Source: Ostrinia nubilalis
Taxonomy: Eukaryota > Arthropoda > Insecta > Lepidoptera > Crambidae
Assembly: GCF_963855985.1 (NCBI RefSeq)
Contig: NC_087111.1
Coordinates: 7,197,001 to 7,261,000 of the forward strand
Length of the DNA stretch: 64,000 nt
Direction of reading: 5' to 3'
The first letter of the stretch is position 1. Every line of letters starts with the position of its first letter. Shown piece after piece: positions 31,644 through 42,332 of the stretch. The position numbers and the translations under genes were made by a program. Under the pieces are notes generated by a model. The model was not told the origin of the DNA and searched no databases. It saw nothing but the letters and a program-made list of their open reading frames with translations.

Positions 31644-31760
31644 CTGCTTGCTTGCTTGCCTGCTTGCTTGCCTGCTTGCTAGCTTGCTTGCCTGCTTGCT
31701 TGCCTGCATGCTAGCTTGCTTGCTAGCTTGCTTGCTTGCTCGCTTGCTTGCTTGCTGCAT
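31573..31760. repeat. (TTGC)n microsatellite, about 190 bp
   Basis: Near-perfect CTTG/TTGC tetranucleotide repeats with C-to-T and A interruptions, framed by GCATGCTGCATG on the left and CTGCATGCAATG on the right. The 4-bp period keeps all frames open on both strands, so the lysine/glutamine/alanine/serine and leucine/alanine/cysteine frames are artefacts. Confidence 0.95.
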
Positions 31761-32682
31761 GCAATGCTTATTATAACAAATGAACTTTATATAAAATTAT
31801 TATTGTTATATGATTGAAGTTTTATAGGAAAAGAATTTTATCTCATTTGATTGTTGGACATTTTATTTTTATATGATTTGAATGTTATCTGTTTTAAATA
31901 GTATACATTGTAAGTTTTATAGAAAATATTCATTATATCAAACCATTTTATATCAGTTAATAGTTATTTGTCTTAAAATTATTCGTTTTAAAATTATATT
32001 ATTCGTTTATTATAGTAAATAATTATTATATTAAACGATTTTATATAATTTGATGTTATATCCTCTAAGTATTATATGATATGTAGTTATATCATACATT
32101 ACACACCCGTCTGGTTGGTAGCGGCCTGTGTCCAGCGCCTTCCTGCTACCTTTATGATGTCGTCGGTCCACCTTGTGGGTGGACGTCTTACGCTGCGTTT
32201 TCCGGTACGCGGCCTCCACTCCAGAACCTTGCTGCCCCATCCTAAATCGTGTATGCAGAAGTGCATCTTTAATTCCCCATTCAAACACCGTGGCCAATTC
32301 TAAATTCGCTGGAGATCCCACGATCGATCATGGACAATAATATAATCCATAAACACCTGATTGCTCATTTAACCCATGTTTGTTTTTTACAACACCATTT
32401 TAGGGTACCGTAGGTACGGACGTAAAAATAATTATTATTGGGTTTTTACTTGAACAACTTTTTGATTTGCGGTGTTGTTCAGAAAATAAGACTCTTTAAA
32501 ATATTTTATTGTTATACAAACAGCTGTTATTGAATAATCGAGGGTTTTATAGTACTACCAATAACATTTTCTGTCTAGAAGAGGTTACAACTAAAACGGC
32601 GGAAACAGTCTTACCGTGGCCACTGAAACGGTATTTCTTTTCGAAAGAAATACATAGATTCAAACTTACTTTTACCCATAAC

Positions 32683-32740
32683 AAGGAAGCCCTTGGCTTG
32701 CATCTCATCTGACGGAAAGGGATGATCAGACCGTTGCAAT
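32683..32740 (-). mobile_element. SINE 3' end fragment
   Basis: 'AAGGAAGCCCTTGGCTTGCA' and 'TCTCATCTGACGGAAAGGGA' then TGATCAG match the tail of the minus-strand SINE at 25383. Confidence 0.65.
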
Positions 32741-33213
32741 AGTTAAAGCGAGGTTAAAGGTTTTTTCAAATTAGACGTTTTCAGCAAGATGTCTGTCGTG
32801 CGATTTTAAGACCGCACACTAACTATTGAATTTGAAAAAGCTCTAACTCTGACACCTTGTTTTATTTTTGTTTCTGTTCGATTTACGAAAGTTTTCAGTT
32901 AAGTACGTAATTGATGTGTCTTCATTCCTAATAGACATACGGAACCTTGCATTTGCGTTTTGGAATCACGCTTACCATTTTTTTATTTGAAATCCATCAT
33001 TTTAGTTTAAATTTGTCTGGCATTGAGGAAGCGTCCCGCGTCCCGCTGTCCCGTCCCGCTGCATAATGCAGGAATGATTGACTCCTCATTGTTGACTCTT
33101 CGAACGCATTGTCGCGTGCAAAATCCAATTTTATTGGGTAATTTTGCGCTTGTGTAGGCGGCTGGCTGGAGTGGGAAGCGGTGTAAGTGCAATTTTAAGA
33201 AACTTGAATTCTT

Positions 33214-33314
33214 AAGGTTTAGTTGCACCACCTAACTTTAACAGTAATTATGACGATAACCGTTGTTTTTTGCATGGAGTTTGACAGATTTTTGACGTTG
33301 GTGAAATCCAGCTT
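33214..33314. repeat. GGCTGRGTTGCACC MITE, copy 5 (right end deleted)
   Basis: AAGGTTTAGTTGCACCACCT at the left and the intact core 'GCATGGAGTTTGACAGATTT'. The right arm is shortened to GTGAAATCCAGCTTA. Confidence 0.75.
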
Positions 33315-34159
33315 ATGTGTTGTTGTTCAGTTTGGTTTTAAATAGTAAATAACATAATTATCTAAATGATCATGAAGGTTATCTCATGAAACAAATCTGT
33401 TATTTTGCTTTTATAACAAAAATTGCTAGTAGTTCCATTTGTAGAACAGTATGAACAATAAATAGATTCGAAGGATCTTAAATTAATAACATAATATTAT
33501 TTTGACCAACTCAGGTCCAGCCAGTTTTTAAAACGGTTTCTAGAGCAAGACTTGTAATAAAATCCCTGGGTCATTTTAAGTTATTTGATAAAATAAAAAA
33601 AATGTATTTTCATACTTGGCCACTTCTTCGACGCAGCCTCAATCTCAAAGGCTTCATTGTCTCCAACACCGCCAGGGGGCGCCTCACAATGCGCTCATCA
33701 CACAACCACTCCAACTGTCACTCACTCAATACTAAGTCACTCACTCAATTGCGAATATGTAGGGGAACCTGGGGAGGGTCGATCCCTAGGGGACACTTGG
33801 TAACTTTATTTAAAAGTTTTACCAAACGTGATACGTTTTTTTAAGCTGGTAACACTGATTCCTTCATTCCTAACTTCACTCTCTAGCATAGCACTCTTTG
33901 ACAAATGTCAGTGGTTTGCAAATGGCGGACGGTGAAATATTCGCGCGGTGTGATATTTAATTTTCGGTAAGTTTTAGTCGGATTTATTTATTAAAATATG
34001 AAGTAATTGCTATTAGTGACTATGTTTATTTTGTTAGTAGTTTATTTGAGTATACATTAGCTTTGATTCACTTGAAATACATGTACATTCATTTTGAGTA
34101 CGGCATGGTTTATAAACTCACTATGTTTGGGGAGACTTTGTCCTTTTCTTTGGGGGTGA

Positions 34160-34177
34160 CATGATCCCGGGATCATG
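34160..34177. repeat. Perfect palindrome in the pogo-like element
   Basis: CATGATCCCGGGATCATG is self-complementary over 18 bp and is followed by a second 'GGGATCATG'. Related GATCC..GGATC hairpins lie at 34780 and 34979. Confidence 0.7.
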
Positions 34178-34271
34178 TGTCCCCGAGAGGGATCATGTCT
34201 ACCTTGGCGTCGAAAAATCTGAGTGTAAATCCTCTGACCTGTCATAATTACATGTATTTTTTTAGGTAATA

Positions 34272-34556
34272 ATGCCGCGAAAATATACGACCAAAGAGGG
34301 ATCAAAAAAGAGAAAACCGATAGACAAGGAAAAATTGAAAAATGCTGTAGCTGCAGTATTAGGTGGAAAAACATTGAAGGGGACTTCAAAGCAATATGGT
34401 GTCCCTATAATTGAATCTATAACCGTGATAATGATAAATGACAATAATATTCGATTATTTGAAGGTTGCTTTGTGATTGTCAAAATGTCTATTATAAAGA
34501 TAAGCTTAATATTTAGAAGAAACTTTTTGTTTTCAATTTCTAATACCGAATGTTAA
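34272..34556 (+). pseudogene. Truncated psq-HTH (pogo/Tigger-type) transposase
   Basis: The first 45 residues, starting MPRKYTTKEGSKKRKPIDKE, then LKNAVAAVLGGKTLKG and TSKQYGVP, form the basic N-terminus and first helices of a pipsqueak-type HTH. This domain is typical of pogo/CENP-B-like transposases and binds the terminal repeats. After YGVP the frame drifts into unrelated hydrophobic residues and stops at 34556. The rest of the DNA-binding region and the DDE nuclease are absent. The start is supported by an acceptor-like TTTAGGTAATAATG just upstream. Confidence 0.7.
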
Positions 34557-34740
34557 CTATTTGGACAGTAAAAGAATTATCACTAAAAATTTGTTGTTAT
34601 TGGAAAAATAATACAGTTCCCTATTTAATCATTAAAAGACATGAATCACCATGAATTTGATTTCCTCACAAATTCATTTCCTAAGGATTAAGTTAATGAA
34701 TTAAACAGGAATCAACCCTCTGAATTTGACATTCGTGCTA

Positions 34741-35000
34741 AAAATCTGTTTACCATATGTCCCCAATCATGGGTGATTTGATCCCTGCGGATCAAGTTAT
34801 CTAACTGGTGGGAATTAAACTTGTAGCAATGCTAGGTATGGTACATAGCTATTTGTTGTGTGTTTTTCTATTTCTATATGCTTTGTAGAGTGCAAATAGA
34901 GTTACTTAGTCAATGATAATCAGTCGTGGGGAGACACGGTAAAAATCTGTTTACCACGTCTCCCACGCAATTGGGAGACTTGATCTCCCCAGGATCAAGG
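34741..35000. repeat. Two repeated modules within the pogo-like element
   Basis: AAAATCTGTTTACCA at 34741 and 34942 each start a block of about 57 bp that ends TTGATCCCTGCGGATCAAG (34778-34796) or CTTGATCTCCCCAGGATCAAG-type sequence (34979-34999). The second block also holds TCTCCC/GGGAGA. They could be multiple transposase-binding sites. Confidence 0.65.
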
Positions 35001-35239
35001 CTCCCAAACAAGGGTGAAGAAGTCTCCCTAATATCGGGGACACATGGTAAAAGTTTACAATCAGGAGTTTCAATACATAATGAGTTAAATTGTGACACAA
35101 TCTGCTTCTTATTCAAACTATCAATAGATAGATAATTTCCAAATCGTTTAGCTTAAAAAGTTTTCCTATACTACAAAAAATAAACAAAATAGAGTGCATA
35201 ATCAAAGTGGGTGATCAACCCTCCCCAGGTTCCCCTACC

Positions 35240-36270
35240 AATCACTGTGTTTGCAGAAATTTGGATTATGTTGTTATGATAGTGAATTAAAATGTTTATT
35301 TAAGTATGACAATTGAAGATGTTTTGACACTGTAGTTCTTTATTTAGTTGTAATAGGCACTATATTGTTACAATAATGTGAAGCTCGATGTGACGTCAAC
35401 TAGGTTTTGTTTCACATTAATTATTATTTCACAACTTGCTGAAAAAGCCCCGTAGTCTCGTAGGAACTTAACTGTTGGAAACTATAACTTTTGGTTTCAC
35501 CGTTAAAATACAGGAATATTTTGGTTTAAATAATTAACGGTGAATTTTCTTTTTTTTTTATCCCTGGACATTTTACACTACGCTTATAGTCCCAAACTAA
35601 GCAAAGCTTGTACTATGGGTACTAGACAACGGATATAAACATACTTAAATACTCTAAATATGTACTTGAAATCTAAATATAACCTTATCAAGTTAGTAAG
35701 TAAGTAGGTAGGTATTAACGATGCCTTTTGCGATTAAAAACGTATTAACCTTTAACTTTCTACTATTTTTTCCTTCGCCTTATTAACATTGTTTTTATGG
35801 AATAAGATCATTTAACTCTATAATTAACCATTAACCAACTCTCTAATTATCTATTTACCTACTTTTCAATTTCATTGTAATTTAACCAGGTTAAACCCTG
35901 TTTTAGCCCTCCAAACAAATAGATACCACTAATCTTTACCCGGACACCCAGCGCGTTCGCTTTGTCAAAACAACTGGTACTTCAAATCGCATAAGTCACA
36001 AACAAATTATTTTAAGTGCATTGAGATCAACAAACGTTAATGTCAACCGTCACTCCCGCTGATTTGGGATCGTGAATGGAAAGCTATTCATGCTTATTAC
36101 ATTGTCAGGGTGAAAGGACTTTTGGAAATTTGGAATTGGCGTGAGGATAATAATTGTTATCTTTACAGAAAAAAAAATACAATTCAATTAGATTAACTAA
36201 TTAATTCGATAAACTAATAAAACTTTTTTTAGTAAATATAAGTAATCCTATAGTTACTTAATAATAAAAG
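35240..36270. other. Gene-free AT-rich stretch
   Basis: No gene or recognised element. Poly-T at about 35550 and several short duplications only. Confidence 0.45.
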
Positions 36271-36282
36271 AATACTGACCGG

Positions 36283-36519
36283 TCACTGCAAACTAAACAA
36301 ACATAAATCGAACATGAACATGACCGAGGAAACTCTGTGCAGATTCTGCCATACAGAAGAAGAAACGGCCATGCATGTTCTTTGCTCATGCTTCCCGCTT
36401 ATGAGCAAAAGAAGTATCCATCTCGGGCGACACATCATGCACCCGGATGAGATAGCAGATATCACGCTCCAAAGAATCTGGAAATTTATAGACTCAACGG
36501 GACTAAGCAGTGAACTCTA
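36283..36519 (+). pseudogene. C-terminal end of a LINE reverse transcriptase (zinc-knuckle region)
   Basis: Upstream of the first ATG the frame already reads TGHCKLNKHKSNMNMTEETL, continues CRFCHTEEETAMHVLCSC and ends WKFIDSTGLSSEL followed by a stop. The TGH...H...C-x2-C...E-ET--H-LC-C arrangement is the cysteine/histidine motif near the C-terminus of R1/Jockey/I-group ORF2 proteins. The polymerase domain is absent, so this is a 5'-truncated copy. A T/A-rich 3' region with (AAT)n at about 36585 follows. Confidence 0.7.
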
Positions 36520-37159
36520 AAGACAAGGGCTGCCACAATAGATCAAACCTGGTCGAGTTGGCGCAAATAAAGGCCCAAAAACCAATAATAATAAAATACT
36601 TAATAATTGATTGATGATTTTTAAGGTACTCGTACCTACTTAAATAAACTAGAATACGTGTTTGTTCATTATTGTTAAAATTCAGGTTAGTGAAAATATT
36701 AATAACCTTTAAAAATATGATAGGTGAAAGATATTTCAAAAATATCTTATTTTTGAATTAGTAACCTAAACCATATTATTTCAAAATTCTTCAGTCAGTT
36801 GTTATGGGTCACCCAAAAAAAAATGCTTTCAATAGATTTACCATTGTTAGAGCAATTATGGGCACAAAAGGTTTAAAATGGACTTATGTGTGTTTTCCAC
36901 AAGGTGTTCTAATCCCTTGTAAGTTGATCGGCTTTTATTTTTTTGGGGACTTTTTGTAATCTTGTCAGGGGAGGATTAAAAAGATGTCAAGATGTAAACA
37001 TTTATTCGTTTTTGAAGTTTTTTTCTACAGTTTTAGGTATTGAGGTGATTTTACGAGTAAATTATATTTATTTGCTTTTAGTTTGTTAGTCAGACGAATT
37101 TTAGTCAGACGAAATAAAACTCTAAAGAGTGTGTTGTTATATAAAAAAAAATATATGAC

Positions 37160-37320
37160 AATATGGAAGCCGTGTGCTTTCGGCAGAATAGAGCAAGACC
37201 ACCTCGACTCTTCCCATGAATGTCATCAGAGTCGACTAAGGGAGAAATATGCGGACATCAGGACCTTGCAACTTTTCTGGTCAGCGTTGAGGGTGTACTC
37301 TAAATCCCTCATGTGAATCT
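37160..37320 (+). repeat. Dispersed repeat ('GACTAAGGGAGAAAT' family)
   Basis: 'CATCAGAGTCGACTAAGGGA' and GAAATATGCGGACATC here are matched by 'CGTAAGAGCGACTAAGGGAG' and AAAAATACTC near 39271. It is probably 3' untranslated sequence of an interspersed retroelement; the frame at 37083-37316 has no recognised domain. Confidence 0.5.
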
Positions 37321-37567
37321 GGTAAATTAAGGGGCTCATCTTCTGCAGTACCTATTTGGGGACTTTATAATGACAGCATGGAAGTATTTACTATTTTCCT
37401 CAAGCTTAAAAAACACTGGCATTTAATTTAGTTCTAATAGGTGATATTTTGAAAGAAAAATCATCTTTAATCGACTGTTTAAAGTCATCCGTAGGCCGTA
37501 GCAGTTAACAAACCAGCGATTTGCAACAATTGGTTATCGTTTTTAGGAAAATAGCAATTCCGCTGTT

Positions 37568-37978
37568 TTCAACCGACTTCAAAAAAAAGGAGGAGGTTCT
37601 CAATTCGACCCGTATGTTTTTTTTTTTTTTTTTTTTCTATGTTTGTTACGCGATAACTCCGCCAATTATGAACCGATTTGAACAAATCTTTTTTCGGCGT
37701 ATAGGTAATACCTCAAGGGTGGTCCCATTTAAATTTAATAATAGAAAAAACAACCCCCAAGGGTGGAAAATTGGGGATGAACTTTTTTATACGCAATATC
37801 TCCGCCGATTATAAATCAATTTGAACGATTATTTTTTTGTTGAATAGGTATTATCAAAAGGGTGGTTTCGTGCGAATTTGAAGAAAATATTTCACCCCCA
37901 AGGGTGGAAAATTGGGGATGAACTTTTTTATACGCAATTTTTAGTTTTTTTTGTGTTCATGCATTTGAAGTCGGTTTT
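37568..37978. mobile_element. Repeat with inverted AACCGACTTCAAA ends
   Basis: The left end AACCGACTTCAAAAAAAAGG and right end TTTGAAGTCGGTT are inverted. Inside, a block of about 45 bp (CCCCCAAGGGTGGAAAATTG then GGGATGAACTTTTTTATACG) occurs twice, at about 37754 and 37894, in direct orientation with a diverged 'AACTCCGCC'/'ATCTCCGCC' partner between. A related end fragment is at about 54690. No ORF. Confidence 0.65.
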
Positions 37979-38509
37979 ATTTTTTTAAAAAGTTAATTAT
38001 TGCGTAAGTAGTTAAGTACATACAAAGTATAGTTCTAACATGAGAAATCCGCTCCAACTGCCGTGGGTGGATCAGTTGGGTAATCTTGCACATTCGTCTT
38101 AATTAGGAACAAACGCAGTGGGTCCGGTTCAAGATATTTTAATTGATGGTACTTATTTATGCTTAAATCGTGTTCCAGAAGAAGAGACTAAAATAAAAGT
38201 TTTGATGATGATGATGGTTTAATTGGAGTAGCGCCAATAAATTTTGAAGTCTAAAATAAAATAGAATTTTCAAGATGGTTCCTACAGAATACATAATTAT
38301 CATACGTGTATCATACACGCTGAGTAGGAGCCATTTTGGTTCAACAAATTGTGTAAAACTATTGTGTTTCAACCAAATAAACTATTTTTCTTTCTTTCTT
38401 TCTATTTGGCGCCAAATTACATGCACTATTAAATACACTGATTGTGTGAAAATAGTTCTTTTGTAGTATTTCAAAAACTTCAATAGTGCCCTTCATAATT
38501 TCAGAAACC

Positions 38510-38715
38510 GGACGTCAACGGTGAACATAGCTCCCTCAATGATTCCCACATCGCCCGGTTGGTAGCGGCTTGCATCCAACGCCTTCTTGCTACCTTTATG
38601 AGGTCTTTTTTCCACCTTGTCTCACGCTGCATTTTCCGATACGTGGCCTCCACTCCAGAAACCTTGCTGCCCCATCGGCCGTCAGTTCTACATACTATGT
38701 GCCCTGTCCATTGTC
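38510..38715 (-). mobile_element. RTE LINE 3' fragment (old copy)
   Basis: 'GGTTGGTAGCGGCTTGCATC', 'TTCTTGCTACCTTTATGAGG' and 'GGCCTCCACTCCAGAAACCT', then 'TGCTGCCCCATCGGCCGTCA', follow the RTE minus-strand C-terminal coding order with several indels. The (CAT)n tail has been lost. Confidence 0.75.
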
Positions 38716-38754
38716 CTTGTTTGACCTAAAAGCTGCAAAAGTATTTTTTTTAAT

Positions 38755-38872
38755 CCACAACGAGGAAGCTCTTGGCCTGTATCTCACCTGATGGTAAGTG
38801 ACGATCAGGCCGAAGGTGAAAGCGAGCTTCACCCGGAATCCTCAACCACGGAGGAACTGGCTATCTTACCTC
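38755..38872 (-). mobile_element. SINE 3' half
   Basis: 'CACAACGAGGAAGCTCTTGG', 'CTCACCTGATGGTAAGTGAC' and 'GAGCTTCACCCGGAATCCTC' match the 3' half of the minus-strand SINE at 25383. The tRNA head is missing. Confidence 0.7.
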
Positions 38873-39311
38873 TTTTATTTAGGTACTTCAGTTATCACCG
38901 ACCTTTCTGAATCATTCTGCACTATTCAATTATGTATGAATGGATAACATAGGTGCGGTCGTTAAAAAAATTGTAAGAGCTGCAAACGCATCGTCCGCGA
39001 TCGCCCGCGCGTATAATTAGACCGATATCAATCTTTGGTGTTACAAACTACCCGACAGGCTGATAACTCAGTTTTTTGTGTTACGCCTTTCTTTGCTATC
39101 GGTCAAACGAGCTGGTTGCAACGGCTTTTAAAGCAAAAAGTTGTAGCAGTTAATGCACGCAATAAAATACTTGAGAAACTATCCATCAATATTAATCATC
39201 ATCAGCTCATTAAATTTAGTCATCACTGAAGGAATACAACCCTCTTTTAGTTACCAGAGATCGACAGGATATCGTAAGAGCGACTAAGGGAGAAAAATAC
39301 TCATAAAACTT

Positions 39312-39496
39312 CAGTGTGCTTACCATGAGTTTACGTTAGGTGTGCTCGTTAGCGAATGCGTAAAAAAATTACATTAAATGTGTGACATATTGTGCAGCGC
39401 CCCTAGCAGCTACTTCCAAGAAATAAAATCTTCATAGATTTTTTTGACGTACTCGCTAGCGAGCACACTTAGCGTACATTCATGGTAAGCCCACTG
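39312..39496. repeat. CAGTGKGCTTACCATGA MITE with 'CAGCGCCCCTAGC' core
   Basis: The left CAGTGTGCTTACCATGAGTT and the reverse complement of the right end CAGTGGGCTTACCATGAATG continue as inverted repeats for about 50 bp (GTGTGCTCGYTAGCGARTRC). The centre contains GTGCAGCGCCCCTAGCAG, shared with the element at 58061. Confidence 0.8.
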
Positions 39497-39992
39497 GTCT
39501 CTCCAACTCGTCTACTAGGACAGCATGGGGAGCATAAGCTAAATCCGTTTGCCTCTAGTAAATTGGACAGAGTTGTCCTGACCTGATGATAAAAATATGG
39601 TGATGACGATGAAACACAAAAGTCCACTAGCTAGTCTATTATCAAAAAATTATAATCAAATAGAAAAAAGAGAACTCAAAGCATTCACAGTTCGCATTTT
39701 CCTCGACTCGACGGATCCCCAACAATTTTGCAACAGCTACAGTCCCGGATTAGGCATTAATATTGTATGATAATGGAGTTTTTGCGTCTCTAATTGCTCT
39801 CAGAGGCATTTGCATTATGCACTGATAGCGTATGCGGGGTTTTTGCACGATAATTGTTATCATAACAGAAGTAGAGACAGTTGGTTTATCATCAGATTAT
39901 TTAGTCTCCACTGTAGAAGCACGACTCTAAAGCCTGGTCCGTGAGCACGTAGAATCCCGTCCAATGACCCCAAGCTACCCATCCTTATCGCT

Positions 39993-40076
39993 CGCGCGTA
40001 ATTATATTGCTGTCGCGACTGTGCGACGCGCGCCCGCAGTGAGTGTGCGAGCGCGACAGCAACATAATTACGTGCG
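39993..40076. repeat. Imperfect palindrome, 25-bp arms
   Basis: CGCGCGTAATTATATTGCTG TCGCG at 39993-40017 pairs with 40052-40076 with two mismatches. The 34-nt centre is GC-rich ('GACGCGCGCCCGCAGTGAG'). It is probably the core of a MITE beginning near 39930. Confidence 0.7.
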
Positions 40077-40484
40077 ATCCAATTTACCAAAGAGATGTAG
40101 AGGATCTTTTCTACATTCGCCTCGCTGAGATGAGAGTGAGACACATAACACTATAAAGTTATAACAATCTTTTTAAGTGGTCACATTTATTTATATTACA
40201 ATTTCATCTAAATACTTACCTACATCATTATTGACTCATGGATAAATTAATGTTAATTTGGCCCCTTACGCTGTAACCATTCTTTATATTTACATGTCAT
40301 GTCTATGACTAAATGACTAAATAGGTCTTAAGTAACATTATATCAAATAAGAACTACTCTGTAACCACCTCTATTACTAAATAAATGATTATTATTACGG
40401 TAGTATGTATCTATAGTCCTTCGAGCCGGATATAAACCAGCGACATGCATTAGATACATTACAAAATTACATTCATTAGAAAAG

Positions 40485-40600
40485 GTAGCAGGAAGGCGAT
40501 GGATGCAGGCGGCTACCAACCGGGCGATATGGAAATCATTGGGGGAGGCCTATGTTCAGCAGTGGACGTCCTGTCGCCTGTGGCTGAAATGATGATACTG
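40485..40600 (+). mobile_element. RTE LINE 3' end
   Basis: 'AAGGTAGCAGGAAGGCGATG', 'GATGCAGGCGGCTACCAACC' and 'TTGGGGGAGGCCTATGTTCA' end in GCTGAAATGATGATACTG. This is a plus-strand 5'-truncated copy. Confidence 0.82.
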
Positions 40601-40984
40601 AAAAAAGAAGAAAGTTTGAGTTACATTGATTCTGTCATTAAAGTTGGAGCTGATTTTATTAGATAAAGATTTAGTTATCCGGGTTGTCGATTTGTACAAG
40701 GACCCACTGTATCAATGCTCAATTGTGACATATCTGAGTAATTTTCTATATTATTATGCTAAATTAGTTTGTCGGATAAACCTGTCTTGTGCCTGATTAC
40801 TTGCTAATTATTACGTCAAAAGGATCGCTTGATGTCCATACAGGGTGAAAACAAGATAATGCTTTTATCGTTTGAAATCGTTAAAAATGAAATAGTGATA
40901 ACTAGCCAGTTATTTTCTTCATATATTTTCGTCCGAGTTCATGGAATAAATCTATACTGGTATTATACAGAAAACATATTTGTA

Positions 40985-42320
40985 TTTCTGTATTTTTACC
41001 CGACTGACTCCGAAACTAATGGACCGATTTGAAAAATTTTTTCAACAATAGATTCCTAATTTTTCCTGCGAAGCCGGGGCTTGTAATTAATATAAGTTCA
41101 AACTTCAACCTAAAAGTAAAAATGTAGAATTTTAGACCTAATTAAGAAAACACGATCAAGGCCGCACCAAAATTCGTGCAACTTAACTCCTCCACAACGA
41201 CATGGCCCCTAATGACCCGGACGACAAAAAAAAGTACAAATTAAAAAGCAAAAACAAAAAACCAGCCCGTTGACACAAGCGAGAAGCGGGGCCAGGTCTC
41301 TCTTAACTAATTTCTTCCACTGCTACCGTATACAGTAAGTGTTAATTGCCGCGAGAGACAGAGACAAACATACAAAAAGATAACAAGGAAAAAAGAGACG
41401 GACGATGACACTGGCACAAAATAAAAACCGACCCGACCAGTCAGGGCACTCGCGGTAGCTCGTTAAGGCAGCGCTTAACCCTCTAATGATTATTTATGTT
41501 TGTCTCAATGTTTGATTCACCCGTGTATTTATTGTACCCTCTCTCTATTAAATATCCATTGGGTTTTATTTGTATCTGTGCAATTACTCGGTTATTAAAA
41601 TACTTTAGTTTAGTTATTTTGTTGAATTACGTCAATAAGTACGTACATGTAGTTAAATATAATGAAATGGGAATTAATTGTGCAATAATAAATGATTAGC
41701 GGTGTTATTAAAGAGAAACGCAAATAAACAGCGTGTTTATGATAATTGTCGATAAAGTTAATGATAATGGATCAATAAAATAATAACTACGCCAATCATT
41801 GTTAATTGCTGAGGATACGAGTTGCTTGCGATAGACAAGATACTGATCAATCGGATAGTGAGATTTTTATGTTTATTTTTATTAAAATCCTGAGCAAATC
41901 GGAAGATCTTTGTAGAGTCAATAATATTATGAATCTTGTATTATTTAGTTATTATTGTAAATTGAATCGAAAATTAAATTAAATTTTCCAATTTAGAGAA
42001 CGTTAGTGTTTCCGACCCTATAAGTAACACGAGTCTGGATGCATTACCTAGTAATTAATTTCACTAATGCACATTTTACTCTACTATTCACGAATTGTGG
42101 TTATTTTAATGTAATTTGATTAATTTTAACAGGTTTAACGCGATAAACGGATAGGTAAAATTGAAATATTACCTGTATTTGCCTGACGTTTAGACTGGGT
42201 TGCACCGGCAAATTATGCAACGCGAAAGTTTAAAATTATTATCTTAATTTAAAACCGGACTCTACCATAAAAAATCGTGTGCCAATATTTCAATGCTGTT
42301 AATGATACATTTACATTAAA
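40985..42320. other. Gene-free AT-rich stretch with repeat debris
   Basis: 40985-41085 ('CCGACTGACTCCGAAACTAA' to 'GCGAAGCCGGGGCTTG') looks like a degraded Helitron-type 3' piece. The remainder to 42320 shows nothing supportable, apart from TTGCACCGG at 42199, a possible MITE end. Confidence 0.45.
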
Positions 42321-42332
42321 AAAGTTATAATT

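Larger units (their letters stand above)
30922..32108. mobile_element. Foldback-type element with 16-bp-periodic arms
   Basis: The element interrupts an RTE copy and is flanked by GTCTGGTTG at 30913-30921 and 32109-32117 (9 bp; 10 bp if the boundary G is counted). The ends are short inverted repeats, GGGTGCGTGA and its imperfect partner TTACACACCC. The left arm (about 30935-31255) is a run of degenerate 16-bp units close to ATTTGATATAAATATT. The right arm (about 31780-32095) is built of 16-bp units close to the reverse orientation (TTTTATATGATTTGAA). Between them are a GC-rich core and a TTGC microsatellite. A 9-bp duplication plus tandem-repeat arms is the structure of Drosophila foldback elements and some Mutator-like elements. 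No transposase is present, so the class is inferred. Confidence 0.75.
30840..32242 (-). mobile_element. RTE LINE fragment split by a nested foldback element
   Basis: The exact 12-bp duplication TAAATCGTGTAT at 30828-30839 and 32243-32254 bounds the insertion. The left part (30840-30921) is the (CAT)n tail plus 'ATAGGACGTCCACTGCTGAA' and CATAGGC. The right part (32109-32242) continues with 'GTAGCGGCCTGTGTCCAGCG', 'GTCGTCGGTCCACCTTGTGG' and 'TCCAGAACCTTGCTGCCCCA', the minus-strand C-terminal coding region. Between them lies an unrelated 1.19-kb element. Confidence 0.88.
33762..35235 (+). mobile_element. Decayed pogo-like DNA transposon
   Basis: Terminal inverted repeats of 24 bp with one mismatch start GGGGAACCTGGGGAGGGT, and TA flanks both ends (33760-33761, 35236-35237). 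Inside is the start of a psq-HTH reading frame (34272). An upstream stretch 'CAAATGGCGGACGGTGAAAT' precedes a donor-like TTTTCG-GTAAGT (about 33968) and an acceptor-like TTTTTTTAG-GT (about 34264), suggesting an intron in the transposase leader. TIR-like GATCC/GGATC modules recur at 33779, 34160, 34771 and 34980. The catalytic DDE domain is missing, so the copy is non-autonomous. Confidence 0.78.

Noticed and set aside
31563..31776. Frames encoding KQAS-type and CLLA-type peptides
   Set aside because: Direct consequence of a TTGC tetranucleotide repeat that is open in every frame.
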